Shown here piece after piece: positions 1 to 8,219 of a stretch of DNA of 64,000 nt. Both the position numbers and the translations under genes were made by a program. The stretch spans positions 467,982-531,981 of the forward strand of contig NZ_LMUR01000022.1 of NCBI RefSeq assembly GCF_009765825.1, read 5' to 3'. A model generated the notes under the pieces. The model made no database searches, was not told the origin of the DNA, and was given only the letters and a program-made list of their open reading frames with translations. This stretch comes from Granulicella sp. L60 (GTDB taxonomy: Bacteria > Acidobacteriota > Terriglobia > Terriglobales > Acidobacteriaceae). Each line of letters opens with the position of its first letter. Within the stretch, counting starts at the first letter, position 1.

Positions 1-911
1 AGATTCGCACTATGCAGATCATCCGCGAACTCGAGCAGCGCCCTCGCGGCATCTACACCGGTGCCATCGGCTTCTTCTCACCCAGCGGCACTGCCACCTT
101 CAACGTCGCCATCCGCACCCTCATCCTCAAGGACGGCATCGCCCGCATGGGCGTAGGCGGTGGCATCGTCGCAGACTCCGACCCGCACGAAGAGCATCGC
201 GAGTGCCTCCTCAAAGCATCCTTCCTCACCCGCGCCCCGCGAAACTTCCAGCTCATCGAGACCATGCTCCTGCAAGGCGAGCTCCGCCTCCTACCCATGC
301 ACCTTGACCGCCTCGAATCCTCCGCCCTCTACTTCAACTTTCCGTTCGACCGCAGTTCCATCCAATCCCGCCTCCACTCTCTCACCCAAACCCTCGACCC
401 CAACGCCGCCCATCGAGTCCGTCTCCTCCTCGACTCCACCGGCAACCTCACCCTAACCACCGAGCCCTTCCACCCCGACCCATCCCCCATCACCATCAAG
501 CTCTCACCCGAACCCACCTCCTCCACCGATCCCTTCTTCCGCCACAAGACCACCCACCGCCAGCTCTACGACCGCGAGTACGCAGCAGCCCGCGCCGCAA
601 ACTTCGACGAGGTCCTCTTCACCAACGAACGCGGCGAACTCACCGAAGGCGCCATCAGCAATCTCTTCATCGAACGAGCTGGCAAGCTCTTCACCCCACC
701 CCTTATCTGCGGCGTCCTGCCCGGCATCTTTCGCCGTCATCTCATCGAGACCAACCCCAACACCGAAGAAAATATCCTCACCACCGCCGACCTTCAAACC
801 GCCGACGCCATCTTCCTCTGCAACTCCCTCCGCGGCCTCCGCAGAGTAAAGTCAATCGACACCGCCACCATCAAACCCGACGCCGCAACCATCAACCCTG
901 CGGCACGCTAA
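1..911 (+). CDS. aminodeoxychorismate synthase/lyase fusion, 5' partial
   Basis: The reading frame is open from the window edge (codons begin at base 3), so the N-terminus lies outside. The first ~75 visible residues are the end of a chorismate-binding (PabB/TrpE-like) domain, seen in GIYTGAIGF and GVGGGIVADSDP. The rest is a class IV aminotransferase fold (PabC-like) with FDEVLFTNERGELTEGAISN and the usual PLICGVLPG stretch. Such PabB-PabC fusions make 4-amino-4-deoxychorismate from chorismate and glutamine-derived ammonia and then release pyruvate to give p-aminobenzoate for folate. The 3' end overlaps the convergent PIG-L gene by 20 bases. The family is clear; the full domain order cannot be seen here. 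Confidence 0.88.
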   Translation, partial: IRTMQIIRELEQRPRGIYTGAIGFFSPSGTATFNVAIRTLILKDGIARMGVGGGIVADSDPHEEHRECLLKASFLTRAPRNFQLIETMLLQGELRLLPMHLDRLESSALYFNFPFDRSSIQSRLHSLTQTLDPNAAHRVRLLLDSTGNLTLTTEPFHPDPSPITIKLSPEPTSSTDPFFRHKTTHRQLYDREYAAARAANFDEVLFTNERGELTEGAISNLFIERAGKLFTPPLICGVLPGIFRRHLIETNPNTEENILTTADLQTADAIFLCNSLRGLRRVKSIDTATIKPDAATINPAAR

Positions 912-1692
912 GCCGATTCGCCTCTGCTGCCGCCACCCACGCCTCATTCGCCCAAAGCCGCTCCCCACCACCATAGCGCGCAGCAAACTCACTCATCACC
1001 CCACCCGCCTCATCGTCGATCTGCGACGCATAACCCAGCACCAGCACCCGTTTCCGCTCAACCGCTCCATCTGCCGCACACACCACCGGACTCAGCCGCC
1101 CCACCGACCCCGACATCACATCCCGCACCGCATCCAGATCCGCCGCCGCGCTCGCATGCTTAGCCGCATACGGCAGATCCTCATAGAACGCACACGCAAC
1201 CCCATGCATTAACGGCAGCGCCGCCTCACGCACCGTCAGATGATCCACATCCCTCCCCAACCCCAGCGGCACCACTAGCGCATCCATCGCGCCCATCTCC
1301 GCCTGCCGCACAATCGCCTTACGAATCTTCTCAATCGCAGGATCAGCAGCATTCACTGCCGTATCGCACACCTCGTCCTCCGGCACCCGCAGACGAATCG
1401 GAGCATCCTTCAAATTCAAATCCACCATCTGGATATGGTCCTTCAACCCACGCGGCAACTCCTGCGCCACACGCCGAAGAAACCCCTCATCCTCCCGCAG
1501 CCGCATCGCCGACACATACGACATCCGGTCGTTCTCATGCACAAAGTCCGCATCCGAATAAGGCGCATACCGGCTGCGCGTAAACACATTCAGCAGCGTA
1601 ACCGAATGCCGCGCCAACAACCAGTTCGTCATCGCAATCGACAGCGAAAACGCCGCATCATCGCGATGCGGAGAAACCACAAGAATCTTCAC
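892..1692 (-). CDS. PIG-L family LmbE-like deacetylase
   Basis: 266 residues. The N-terminal MKILVVSPHRDDAAFS is a variant of the PIG-L zinc motif PHPDDE, with Arg for Pro and Ala for Glu, and DVDHLTV near residue 165 matches the downstream histidine motif. Family members are zinc-dependent hydrolases that remove N-acetyl groups from GlcNAc-type substrates. The altered PHPDDE motif keeps the His and both Asp but lacks the usual Glu, so catalysis may differ. Translation appears to start at GTG 1692, preceded by TGGAG about ten bases upstream. No signal peptide is seen, so it is probably cytoplasmic. The substrate cannot be told from the sequence or its neighbours. Confidence 0.75.
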   Translation of the reverse strand: MKILVVSPHRDDAAFSLSIAMTNWLLARHSVTLLNVFTRSRYAPYSDADFVHENDRMSYVSAMRLREDEGFLRRVAQELPRGLKDHIQMVDLNLKDAPIRLRVPEDEVCDTAVNAADPAIEKIRKAIVRQAEMGAMDALVVPLGLGRDVDHLTVREAALPLMHGVACAFYEDLPYAAKHASAAADLDAVRDVMSGSVGRLSPVVCAADGAVERKRVLVLGYASQIDDEAGGVMSEFAARYGGGERLWANEAWVAAAEANRLSVPQG

Positions 1693-1725
1693 CTATGCAC
1701 TCCAGACCACTACAAACACCTGAAT

Positions 1726-2802
1726 CTATCTTACGGGGGATAGGACGGGGATATGGTCCCGCGTCTGCGCCCAGTTCGCCACCAGGCTATCCACCACCAC
1801 ATGCCCCACGCGATACGCGCTATCCAACGCCGGCAGATACGCGCTGTACTGCCTCACCTTCGTCTCCGCCAGACTCTCCGCCGCCGTCGCTCCCACCCGC
1901 TGCTGGTCGTAGTTCGAAGCCGTCCGCAACACCAGCACCCGATCCACATCCACCCTCTTCGCCTTCGCCAGCCACGTCAACGACTGCATCGTCCCCGTGT
2001 CCTCCATCCCGCAGATCGCATACGTCCCACGCCCATCCGTCTGGTACTTCACCCAGTCCCTCGCCCACTGGTTCAACAGCCTCCCATGCCAGAACGTCGC
2101 CGCCGAAAGATTATCCCCCCGCAGCACAAACGGAGCCCGCTTCGCCGCATCGCCCTCATACTGCTGGCGCCGCTCCGCAATCGCCGGCGTATCCATCAGC
2201 ACCGTATCCTTCGTCAAATTAAACGCCCAATCCACCAGCGCCGTATCCAGGTGATACACGTTCCCATCATCGCCAAACCGCGCCGCCCGCGGTTGCTCAT
2301 ACGGAGTCGACTTCCCCAGCGGAACATATCCCGTCTTCCAATCCTTCGGTATCTCCCGCGCATCGATCTCATGCGCAAGATCACCATCCACCACATAGTC
2401 CGACCACACCGCCGACCCCAGCGATCCCATCGCCGGATCGATCCCGCCAATCCCCGCCACCAGAAAGTAAGCATGTGTCAGATCGAACCGCGGATCCATC
2501 CCCAGCGCCATCATCGTCGCCGCCGTCCGCGCCGTCCCCACTCCCGTCAACACCCCCAGCACGCCCGTCTTCGCGTTCAGCCGAAGGTCGTGGTATCCCT
2601 GCGGAAACGGCAGCACCGTATCCAGATGCTCCCGCTCCACCCAGTACTGATACTCCCCCGGCGCATCCCCGCTATCCGCGCCCACCTCAAACATGTTCAC
2701 CACCACAACCTTTACCTCAATAGGCTTCTGCGCAACCTGCGGAACCTCAGCAACGGCGCACGGAATCAACGCAAACAAGAGAGCAACAGAAAGAAGGCGC
2801 AT
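1726..2802 (-). CDS. purine nucleoside permease (NUP) family protein, exported
   Basis: I choose the ATG at 2802, giving 358 residues, because it begins a good signal peptide (MRLLSVALLFALIPCAVA). The longer open frame upstream lacks coding character and would overlap the divergent gene at 2940. The body matches the NUP family: VVVNMFEVGADSGDAPGEYQYW, LTGVGTARTAATMMALG, FLVAGIGGIDP and ICGMEDTGTMQSLTWLAKA. The family is named after yeast and fungal nucleoside permeases, but the fold resembles nucleoside phosphorylases. Given the signal peptide and no membrane segments, I infer a periplasmic nucleoside-binding or nucleoside-cleaving protein. Confidence 0.8.
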   Translation of the reverse strand: MRLLSVALLFALIPCAVAEVPQVAQKPIEVKVVVVNMFEVGADSGDAPGEYQYWVEREHLDTVLPFPQGYHDLRLNAKTGVLGVLTGVGTARTAATMMALGMDPRFDLTHAYFLVAGIGGIDPAMGSLGSAVWSDYVVDGDLAHEIDAREIPKDWKTGYVPLGKSTPYEQPRAARFGDDGNVYHLDTALVDWAFNLTKDTVLMDTPAIAERRQQYEGDAAKRAPFVLRGDNLSAATFWHGRLLNQWARDWVKYQTDGRGTYAICGMEDTGTMQSLTWLAKAKRVDVDRVLVLRTASNYDQQRVGATAAESLAETKVRQYSAYLPALDSAYRVGHVVVDSLVANWAQTRDHIPVLSPVR

Positions 2803-2939
2803 GCCTGATGTTAGCGCACGATCCACGCAAAACCCTCTCCACCCCCAGCATCGCGTCAACCCAACCCATCCAGCGCCACCATAGATTTTTAGCGCAGTTC
2901 TCACTTTTCGCTGCCGCACACCCGGCATACACTGTCCGC

Positions 2940-3851
2940 ATGCCACGCCCAAACTCTCTCTGCCTCTACAGAGTTCTCCTCGTTCTTCTGTGCCTGCCAA
3001 GCGCCCTCCACGCACAGGAGCGCCCAAAGTTCACGCCCTACAACGAGCTGCCCCTCTCAGCCGAGCAGACCGCCCAGGCCACAGGTCTCGGCCCACTCTT
3101 CCAGCATTTAAAAGATCTCTCCGACCAGCCCGCAGGCACAGTCAGTCCATGGCAAATCCTCTTCGTCCGCCAGCAGATCCTCGCCGAGGCCCTCAGCGCA
3201 AGCCTTCAGATCGACGCCACCACCGGAAAGATCGAAGAAGAGATCTCCGACACGCGCGAGCTGGAGAACTATCTCCTCGCAAAGCAACAAAGAACCGTAG
3301 ACCTGTTGAACCTCGCCAGCTTCGGCATCGGCGGAAGTCTAGGAACCGCAAGCTCCGCACTAGGACTCACCACGCACGACGTCGCCTCCAACGTAACCGG
3401 CGTCATCGCCGGCGCAGCTCCCACCGTGCTCTCCCTCGTCGGTCTGCACATGCAACGCGGCGGAGCCGAGACCCTCCAGGTCCCCACCAACATGCTCGGC
3501 GAGGTCTTCGATCGCACTCCCGGATCTCAGAACATCTACCCCATCGCCGTACGAAAGTTTATGAACACCCCCGCGCCAGACGACCCCGAACAACTCACCC
3601 GCGAGCAGCGTCTCATCCAAACCTGGATTCAGGTTGGCCGCATCCCACCGCCGGAGTCGAAGAAGGGTCAGGAGAAGATCGCGCTGCTCACCAGCAGGCC
3701 CGAGGACTTGCTCAAACTAAGGATCAGCGACCTCAGAGATCGTCACGCCATGCTGTACGACTTTCGCGCAAGGCTCAGCGCCATGAAGAACGACATCGCC
3801 ACCCTGCTCTCCAGCCTGCCAAACTCCATGCCGCAAACCGAACAAAAATAA
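2940..3851 (+). CDS. hypothetical exported protein
   Basis: 303 residues starting at ATG 2940. A signal peptide (LCLYRVLLVLLCLPSALHAQ) is followed by a mostly helical protein with a glycine-rich hydrophobic stretch near residues 120-165 (LNLASFGIGGSLGTASSALG, then VIAGAAPTVLSLVG) that could insert in or lie on a membrane. I do not recognise the family. No Shine-Dalgarno is present; a TACACT box at 2928-2933 sits six bases before the ATG, which suggests a leaderless transcript. It is divergent from the NUP gene with 137 bases between starts. Confidence 0.6.
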   Translation: MPRPNSLCLYRVLLVLLCLPSALHAQERPKFTPYNELPLSAEQTAQATGLGPLFQHLKDLSDQPAGTVSPWQILFVRQQILAEALSASLQIDATTGKIEEEISDTRELENYLLAKQQRTVDLLNLASFGIGGSLGTASSALGLTTHDVASNVTGVIAGAAPTVLSLVGLHMQRGGAETLQVPTNMLGEVFDRTPGSQNIYPIAVRKFMNTPAPDDPEQLTREQRLIQTWIQVGRIPPPESKKGQEKIALLTSRPEDLLKLRISDLRDRHAMLYDFRARLSAMKNDIATLLSSLPNSMPQTEQK

Positions 3852-3919
3852 TCAAAGAAAAGTAGATCCCGACCAACGGGAGGGCAATTGCAATTCACCC
3901 ATCAAGACAAGGTAAAAAA

Positions 3920-3965
3920 GTCACGAAGTGACCTCCCCACGAGCAGTGGGCCCGTCCGGCAGGAC
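3920..3965 (-). terminator. three tandem mini-hairpins, terminator for queE
   Basis: Three small inverted repeats lie side by side: GTCAC-GAA-GTGAC (3920-3932), CCCAC-GAGCA-GTGGG (3936-3950) and GTCC-GGCA-GGAC (3954-3965). Read on the minus strand, downstream of queE, the last hairpin is followed by TTTTTT, so it can act as an intrinsic terminator. The string of compact hairpins also looks like a repetitive extragenic element; no second copy was found in this window. Confidence 0.55.
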
Positions 3966-3981
3966 AAATCTTTGCCCCGCA

Positions 3982-4665
3982 CTAAACACCCTTCTTCATC
4001 GGCTCCCAGATGAACTTATGAATCTGCAGCGAAAGCCGCGCGTCCACCCCATCCGCCATCATCCACTCCACCAGCGTGCGCGGATCGAGCGTAGCGTTAT
4101 CCGTCGTCCGCAGCGGACTAGGAGACTTATTGAACGCCGGACTTAACAAAACCCCACCCGCAATCTCATTCAACCCGTGCTCTGCAATGAACCCGCAAGC
4201 AAACTCATAGTCCGCCCGATCGCTCAACACAAACTTCACCTCATCCCGCTTCGTCAGTGCCGCAAGGTTCTCCATCCGAAAACTATTCGCCGCCGCACCC
4301 GCACCCGGACACTTCACATCGACGATCTTATGCACCGCCTTCGGCACATCCGCCAGCGGACGCTCTCCACTCGTCTCCATCATCAGCGTATAGCCCGCAT
4401 CCAGCAGACGATCCATCAAGGGAATCAGTTCCTTCGCCTGCAGCATCGGCTCACCGCCGGTAAATTCGATCAGCCTGCAAGGAGCCAGCGCCTCAATCTG
4501 CGCCACAATCTCATCCGCGCTAAACGGCTTGCCGCCGCTAAATGTGTACTCGGAGTCGCACCACGCGCAGCGAAGATTACACCCCGCCAGCCGCACGAAG
4601 ATGCACGGAAGCCCAGTAAAGGAAGACTCTCCCTGGACCGACTTATAAAGTTCAATCAAATGCAT
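3982..4665 (-). CDS. queE: 7-carboxy-7-deazaguanine synthase
   Basis: 227 residues from ATG 4665. I prefer this start because the homologous region begins at MHLIELYKSVQGE; the upstream open stretch is hydrophobic and unlike the family. The radical SAM cluster motif is CNLRCAWC (CX3CX2C), followed by the TGGEP segment that binds S-adenosylmethionine. QueE rearranges 6-carboxytetrahydropterin to 7-carboxy-7-deazaguanine in the queuosine/7-deazaguanine pathway. No other queuosine genes are next to it. The mini-hairpin terminator follows directly. Confidence 0.93.
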   Translation of the reverse strand: MHLIELYKSVQGESSFTGLPCIFVRLAGCNLRCAWCDSEYTFSGGKPFSADEIVAQIEALAPCRLIEFTGGEPMLQAKELIPLMDRLLDAGYTLMMETSGERPLADVPKAVHKIVDVKCPGAGAAANSFRMENLAALTKRDEVKFVLSDRADYEFACGFIAEHGLNEIAGGVLLSPAFNKSPSPLRTTDNATLDPRTLVEWMMADGVDARLSLQIHKFIWEPMKKGV

Positions 4666-4746
4666 GATGATGTGTCTCGATGCCAAAAGAAATTCGTCAG
4701 CAACCAAAGCCCAACGTAAGAGAGTAAATAACAGAAAACTCCCCAA

Positions 4747-4947
4747 GCCCTAGTTTACGCGGTCCCTTGTTTCCAGATCCTCAAAGCTCTCGCTTCTGAA
4801 TCCACAATCCTCGCTAGTGGATTCACAGCGCTCTGGCATCTAGGTACCCCAAGGCTTTAGCCTTGGGTCTCTCAACCCCGCAAGAAATGGGCTTTAGCCC
4901 CTGGGGTATGCCTTTTTATCCGCTGAACATAACTCAAAGCGTGGCCA
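4747..4947. other. intergenic region with hairpin and structured repeat
   Basis: Between the QueE frame and the symporter stop there is no credible gene. The stretch holds an inverted repeat GAATCCAC (4798-4805) / GTGGATTC (4817-4824) and the double-hairpin repeat listed separately at 4843-4920. Confidence 0.6.
4843..4920. repeat. dispersed double-hairpin repeat, copy 1
   Basis: Two hairpins in series: CCCAAGGCT-TT-AGCCTTGGG (4848-4867) and GGGCTTTAGCCC around 4890-4901, enclosed by TACCCCA / TGGGGTA flanks and ending in ATGCCTTTTTATC. A second copy with the same layout and spacer (GGGTCTCTCA) lies at 44134-44208, so this is a dispersed repeat and not a chance palindrome. Confidence 0.75.
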
Positions 4948-6459
4948 TCAACCAACATAAGCCGCAGCATCCGTCACATCGCTTCCGCCATCCAGCTTCA
5001 CCGCCCGAAACACCAGCGTCAGCACTACCGACACCGTCAGATTCAGCACCAGCGCAGGCACCGCCGCATACATCGCATACGTCCCGCCAAACATATGCAG
5101 CGGATACACCGAGCTCTTCAGCCCCAGCGCCACCGCCATCGCCGTTCCACTCGCCATCCCCGCCGCCCATCCTACAAGCAGCGCCCAAGGATGGAACCAC
5201 CGCGTAAACACCCCCACCACCACCGAAGGAAACAGCTGCGCCATCCAGATTCCTCCCAGCAACTGCATCTCAATCGCATACGGCGCCGGCAGCTTCAGCA
5301 CAAACAGCAGCGCTCCAAACTTCACCACCAGCGACACCACCTTCGCCATCGCCGCTTCGTCCGCCGGCGTCATCTTCTTCCGCACCAACTCTCCATACAG
5401 ATTCCGCGTAAACAGATTCGACGCCGCAATCGACATGATCGCCGCCGGCACCAGCGCGCCAATCGCAATCGCCGCCAGGCAGAACCCCGCAAACCACTCC
5501 GGAAACATCTTCAGAAACAGCAGCGGCACCGCAGAGTTGTTATCCTTCGTCACCACCCCCGCCGCCAGCGCCAGATACCCCAGCAGCGCAACCAGTCCAA
5601 GCAGAAAGCTATACGCCGGCAGCATCGCCGCATTCCGCCGCACCACATTCGCGCTCTTCGCACTCAGCACCGCTGTCGCCGTATGCGGATACAGCATCAG
5701 CGCCACCGCCGACCCGATCGCCAGCGTCGAGTATCCCAGAAACTGCCCCGGCTTCAAATAAATCATAGCCGCCGGCGTATGCTTCGCCAGCAGGCTATTC
5801 GCCGTCTCAAACACCCGCGCATACCCACCCAGCCGGATCGGAATATAGATCAGCGCCGCCAGCACCATCACATACAGCATCACGTCCTTCACCACCGCGA
5901 TCACCGCCGGAGCCCGCAGCCCGCTCGAGTACGTGTACGCCGCCAGAATCACAAACGCCGCCGCCAGCGGCCACTCCCCGTGGATCCCCAACGCCCCGAT
6001 CACCACGCGAATCCCCACCAGCTGCAGCGCAATGTACGGCATTAACGCCAGCACGCCCGTCAGCGCAATCGCCATCGTCAGCCAACGGTTCCCATACCGC
6101 CCTCCAACAAAGTCAGCGAATGTTATGTAACCATGCCGGTGACAAACAGTCCAAAGCCTCGGCAGCACCACCATCATGTACGGATACGCGATCACCGCAT
6201 ACGGCACCGCGAAGAACCCCATCGCCCCCGCGCCATACAGCGCCGCCGGCACCGCAATCACCGTATAGGCGGTATACAAATCCCCGCCGATCAAAAACCA
6301 AGTCACCCACGTCCCAAAGCTTCGCCCCGCCAGCCCCCACTCTTCGAGCGAGCCCATGCCGTCCTTCGGCCTCCGCCAACGCGCAGCCCAGAACCCCGCC
6401 AGCGTAACCAGCGCAAAGAAAAAACAGAAGATCACCAGAGCCGTTGTATGAAGTTGCAA
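4948..6459 (-). CDS. sodium:solute symporter family transporter
   Basis: 503 residues with about thirteen hydrophobic segments. It fits the SSS family: EEWGLAGRSFGTWVTWFLIGGD near residue 40, GYITFADFVGGRYGNRW near 110-130, and LMLYPHTATAVLSAKS near residue 260. It is closest in feel to the monocarboxylate (MctP-like) branch, which imports acetate, pyruvate or lactate with sodium; that assignment is from general resemblance. The start at 6459 is a TTG, with no strong Shine-Dalgarno. No regulator or metabolic partner is adjacent, so the substrate is unknown. Confidence 0.85.
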   Translation of the reverse strand: MQLHTTALVIFCFFFALVTLAGFWAARWRRPKDGMGSLEEWGLAGRSFGTWVTWFLIGGDLYTAYTVIAVPAALYGAGAMGFFAVPYAVIAYPYMMVVLPRLWTVCHRHGYITFADFVGGRYGNRWLTMAIALTGVLALMPYIALQLVGIRVVIGALGIHGEWPLAAAFVILAAYTYSSGLRAPAVIAVVKDVMLYVMVLAALIYIPIRLGGYARVFETANSLLAKHTPAAMIYLKPGQFLGYSTLAIGSAVALMLYPHTATAVLSAKSANVVRRNAAMLPAYSFLLGLVALLGYLALAAGVVTKDNNSAVPLLFLKMFPEWFAGFCLAAIAIGALVPAAIMSIAASNLFTRNLYGELVRKKMTPADEAAMAKVVSLVVKFGALLFVLKLPAPYAIEMQLLGGIWMAQLFPSVVVGVFTRWFHPWALLVGWAAGMASGTAMAVALGLKSSVYPLHMFGGTYAMYAAVPALVLNLTVSVVLTLVFRAVKLDGGSDVTDAAAYVG

Positions 6460-6753
6460 TCGTTTACCCGCGTCGAAGATTTACCGCACTCAAAGTAAGA
6501 GCATCTTAGCGCAACATCCCGGCCCGAAGACACCACCGCCGCATCGGCCCGCCCACGCAAAAATAAACTCAAAAAACCTGTCGCATTTTTTCAAGCGAAA
6601 GATGCGTCCCACAACGCACCACATCCACCACACGAATTACCACAACTCACCAGCAAGAAACCACCATCCACCACGGGGTAAATCCCAAAACCCCTCTAAA
6701 AACGCCCATCCCACCACACGATAAAAAACCACGCCAGAAAAAAGCTACCCAGC
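6460..6753. other. intergenic, mostly CCA-rich repeat
   Basis: No gene is credible. From about 6556 the region is filled by the CCA-rich repeat described separately. The first 80 bases hold the upstream region of the symporter. Confidence 0.55.
6556..6725 (-). repeat. CCA-rich dispersed element, copy 1
   Basis: Compared with 44275-44460, both copies start with an AAATAAA(T)CTCAAAAA-CCTGTCG block and continue into ~130 bases of purine-poor sequence made of repeated CCACC, CACCA and AACTCACCA words, with AAACCACCAT in both. On the minus strand the element reads as GT-rich sequence ending in CGACAGGTTTTTTGAG. The conserved end block with a degenerate body suggests a decaying repeat family. Confidence 0.6.
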
Positions 6754-7305
6754 TCAGCTCCGACCGTTATCGTTCCACTCGTACACCACCACCCCAATGT
6801 CGTTCAGCATCTTGATCGCCGCCTCCACGTTCCGCCGAACCTCCGGCCGCGCGCTCACCGGCACATCATGCGCCTCCTCCACCGCCACCACCCGCCCATA
6901 CGGCCACGCGCTCTTCGGCACCGCATTCAGCGCCGTCGGCAGATCACCCACCCGCACATTCAATACCTGTCGCCGAGCACCCACCGGCCTCAGCATCCCA
7001 CCCGTTCCCAGGTCGCTCGTATTCGCATCCGCCAGCACCACATGCAGCGTCACCATCGCGCCCTGCACCGTCAGGTAAGGATTCTCCCATACCGTCAAAC
7101 TCTTCACCGCCATATAGCGTGTCTTCGACGGCGGCGGAATCAGCTCCATCTCCTGCCGCGCCAGATTCGCCTCCTGCATCTGCTGAGCCGCAATCGCCCG
7201 CGTCTCCATCACGCTTGGCACAGCCGTGCGTGTACAGCCGTCAAACATCAGCGGAATCAAAGCAACAGGAAGGAGAAACAGGAATCTACGCACGTTTACC
7301 AGCAT
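6754..7305 (-). CDS. hypothetical exported protein, possible lipoprotein
   Basis: 183 residues from ATG 7305. I chose this start because it opens a signal-type segment (VRRFLFLLPVALIPLMF) ending at DGC; the -2 residue is Asp, which is unusual for a lipobox, so lipidation is uncertain. The mature protein is small and soluble, with SKTRYMAVKSLTVWENPYL and a C-terminal helix. I do not recognise the family. It sits between the repeat-filled gap and the enoyl-CoA hydratase gene, on the same strand as the latter and 61 bases beyond it. Confidence 0.55.
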   Translation of the reverse strand: MLVNVRRFLFLLPVALIPLMFDGCTRTAVPSVMETRAIAAQQMQEANLARQEMELIPPPSKTRYMAVKSLTVWENPYLTVQGAMVTLHVVLADANTSDLGTGGMLRPVGARRQVLNVRVGDLPTALNAVPKSAWPYGRVVAVEEAHDVPVSARPEVRRNVEAAIKMLNDIGVVVYEWNDNGRS

Positions 7306-7366
7306 ATCAAGCCAAACCCCGCTTCCTACCTCAAAAAAGTAACCCAATTTCACGAAACCAAAATCC

Positions 7367-8149
7367 TCACCGCCCCACCCACACCGCGCTCCGCTTCTCA
7401 AGAAACGCCTTCGTCCCCTCCGCCTTATCCTCGGTCCCACACAGCCGCCCAAAGATCTCCGCCTCCACATCCAACGCCGCATCCAGCCCCAGCTCGCTGC
7501 CCCAGCGCACCGCCTCCATGCACCCCGCCACGGCCAGCGGAGCCATCCCCACCATCGTCCTCGCCAGCGCCTCCGCGCGCTCCATCAGCCGATCCGCCGG
7601 CACCACCTCCTCCACCAGCCCAATCCGCAACGCCTCCGCCGCGCCGATCATCTCCCCCGTCAGCAACAACTTCAGCGCCATCGGCCTGCCCACCAGCCGC
7701 GGCAGACGCTGGGTCCCGCCATATCCCGGAACCAGCCCCAGCTTCACCTCCGGCTGCCCCATCCTCGCCGTCTCGCTGGCCAGCCGCATCGTGCAAGCCA
7801 TCGCCAGCTCGCATCCTCCCCCCAGCGCAAACCCGTTAATGCACGCAATCACCGGCTTCCCGCACGTCTCAATCAGTCGAAACACCTCCTGCCCCCGCCG
7901 CGCCTTCGCCTCACCCTCCGCCGCGCTCAACCCCGTCAGCTCGCTGATATCCGCGCCAGCCGCAAACGCCTTCTCCCCCATGCCCGTCAGCAGAATCACC
8001 CGAACCTCAACATCCGCCGCCAGCGTCATAAACACCGACTCCAGCTCATCGAACACCGCAGCATTCAACGCATGCAGCACCTGTGGCCGATTCAGCGTCA
8101 CCCGCGCCACCTGCTCCTTCATCTCACACAACAACGTCTCGTAGTTCAC
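7367..8149 (-). CDS. enoyl-CoA hydratase/isomerase family protein
   Basis: 260 residues, the usual family length, from GTG 8149. This start is supported by GGGGAGA seven bases upstream and by the typical opening VNYETLLCE. Crotonase-fold motifs are VARVTLNRP, AFAAGADISEL (oxyanion hole), INGFALGGGCELAMACTMRLA and GLVPGYGGTQRLPRLVG. The Glu in PEVKLGL and the one in GGTQRLPR's neighbourhood match hydratase catalytic positions. It probably hydrates 2-enoyl-CoA esters in fatty acid or amino acid breakdown. It is transcribed divergently from the ribH fusion, with only 70 bases between start codons. Confidence 0.9.
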   Translation of the reverse strand: MNYETLLCEMKEQVARVTLNRPQVLHALNAAVFDELESVFMTLAADVEVRVILLTGMGEKAFAAGADISELTGLSAAEGEAKARRGQEVFRLIETCGKPVIACINGFALGGGCELAMACTMRLASETARMGQPEVKLGLVPGYGGTQRLPRLVGRPMALKLLLTGEMIGAAEALRIGLVEEVVPADRLMERAEALARTMVGMAPLAVAGCMEAVRWGSELGLDAALDVEAEIFGRLCGTEDKAEGTKAFLEKRSAVWVGR

Positions 8150-8219
8150 GCAGATCTCCCCAAAGCCCGCAGCGAGCCGCACATCCTCGCAGCGCTCTCC
8201 AGACGATACAATCGAATCT

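Noticed and set aside
2803..3027. 75-codon extension of the NUP-family gene
   Set aside because: It overlaps the divergent gene at 2940 and precedes a clear signal peptide start at 2802.
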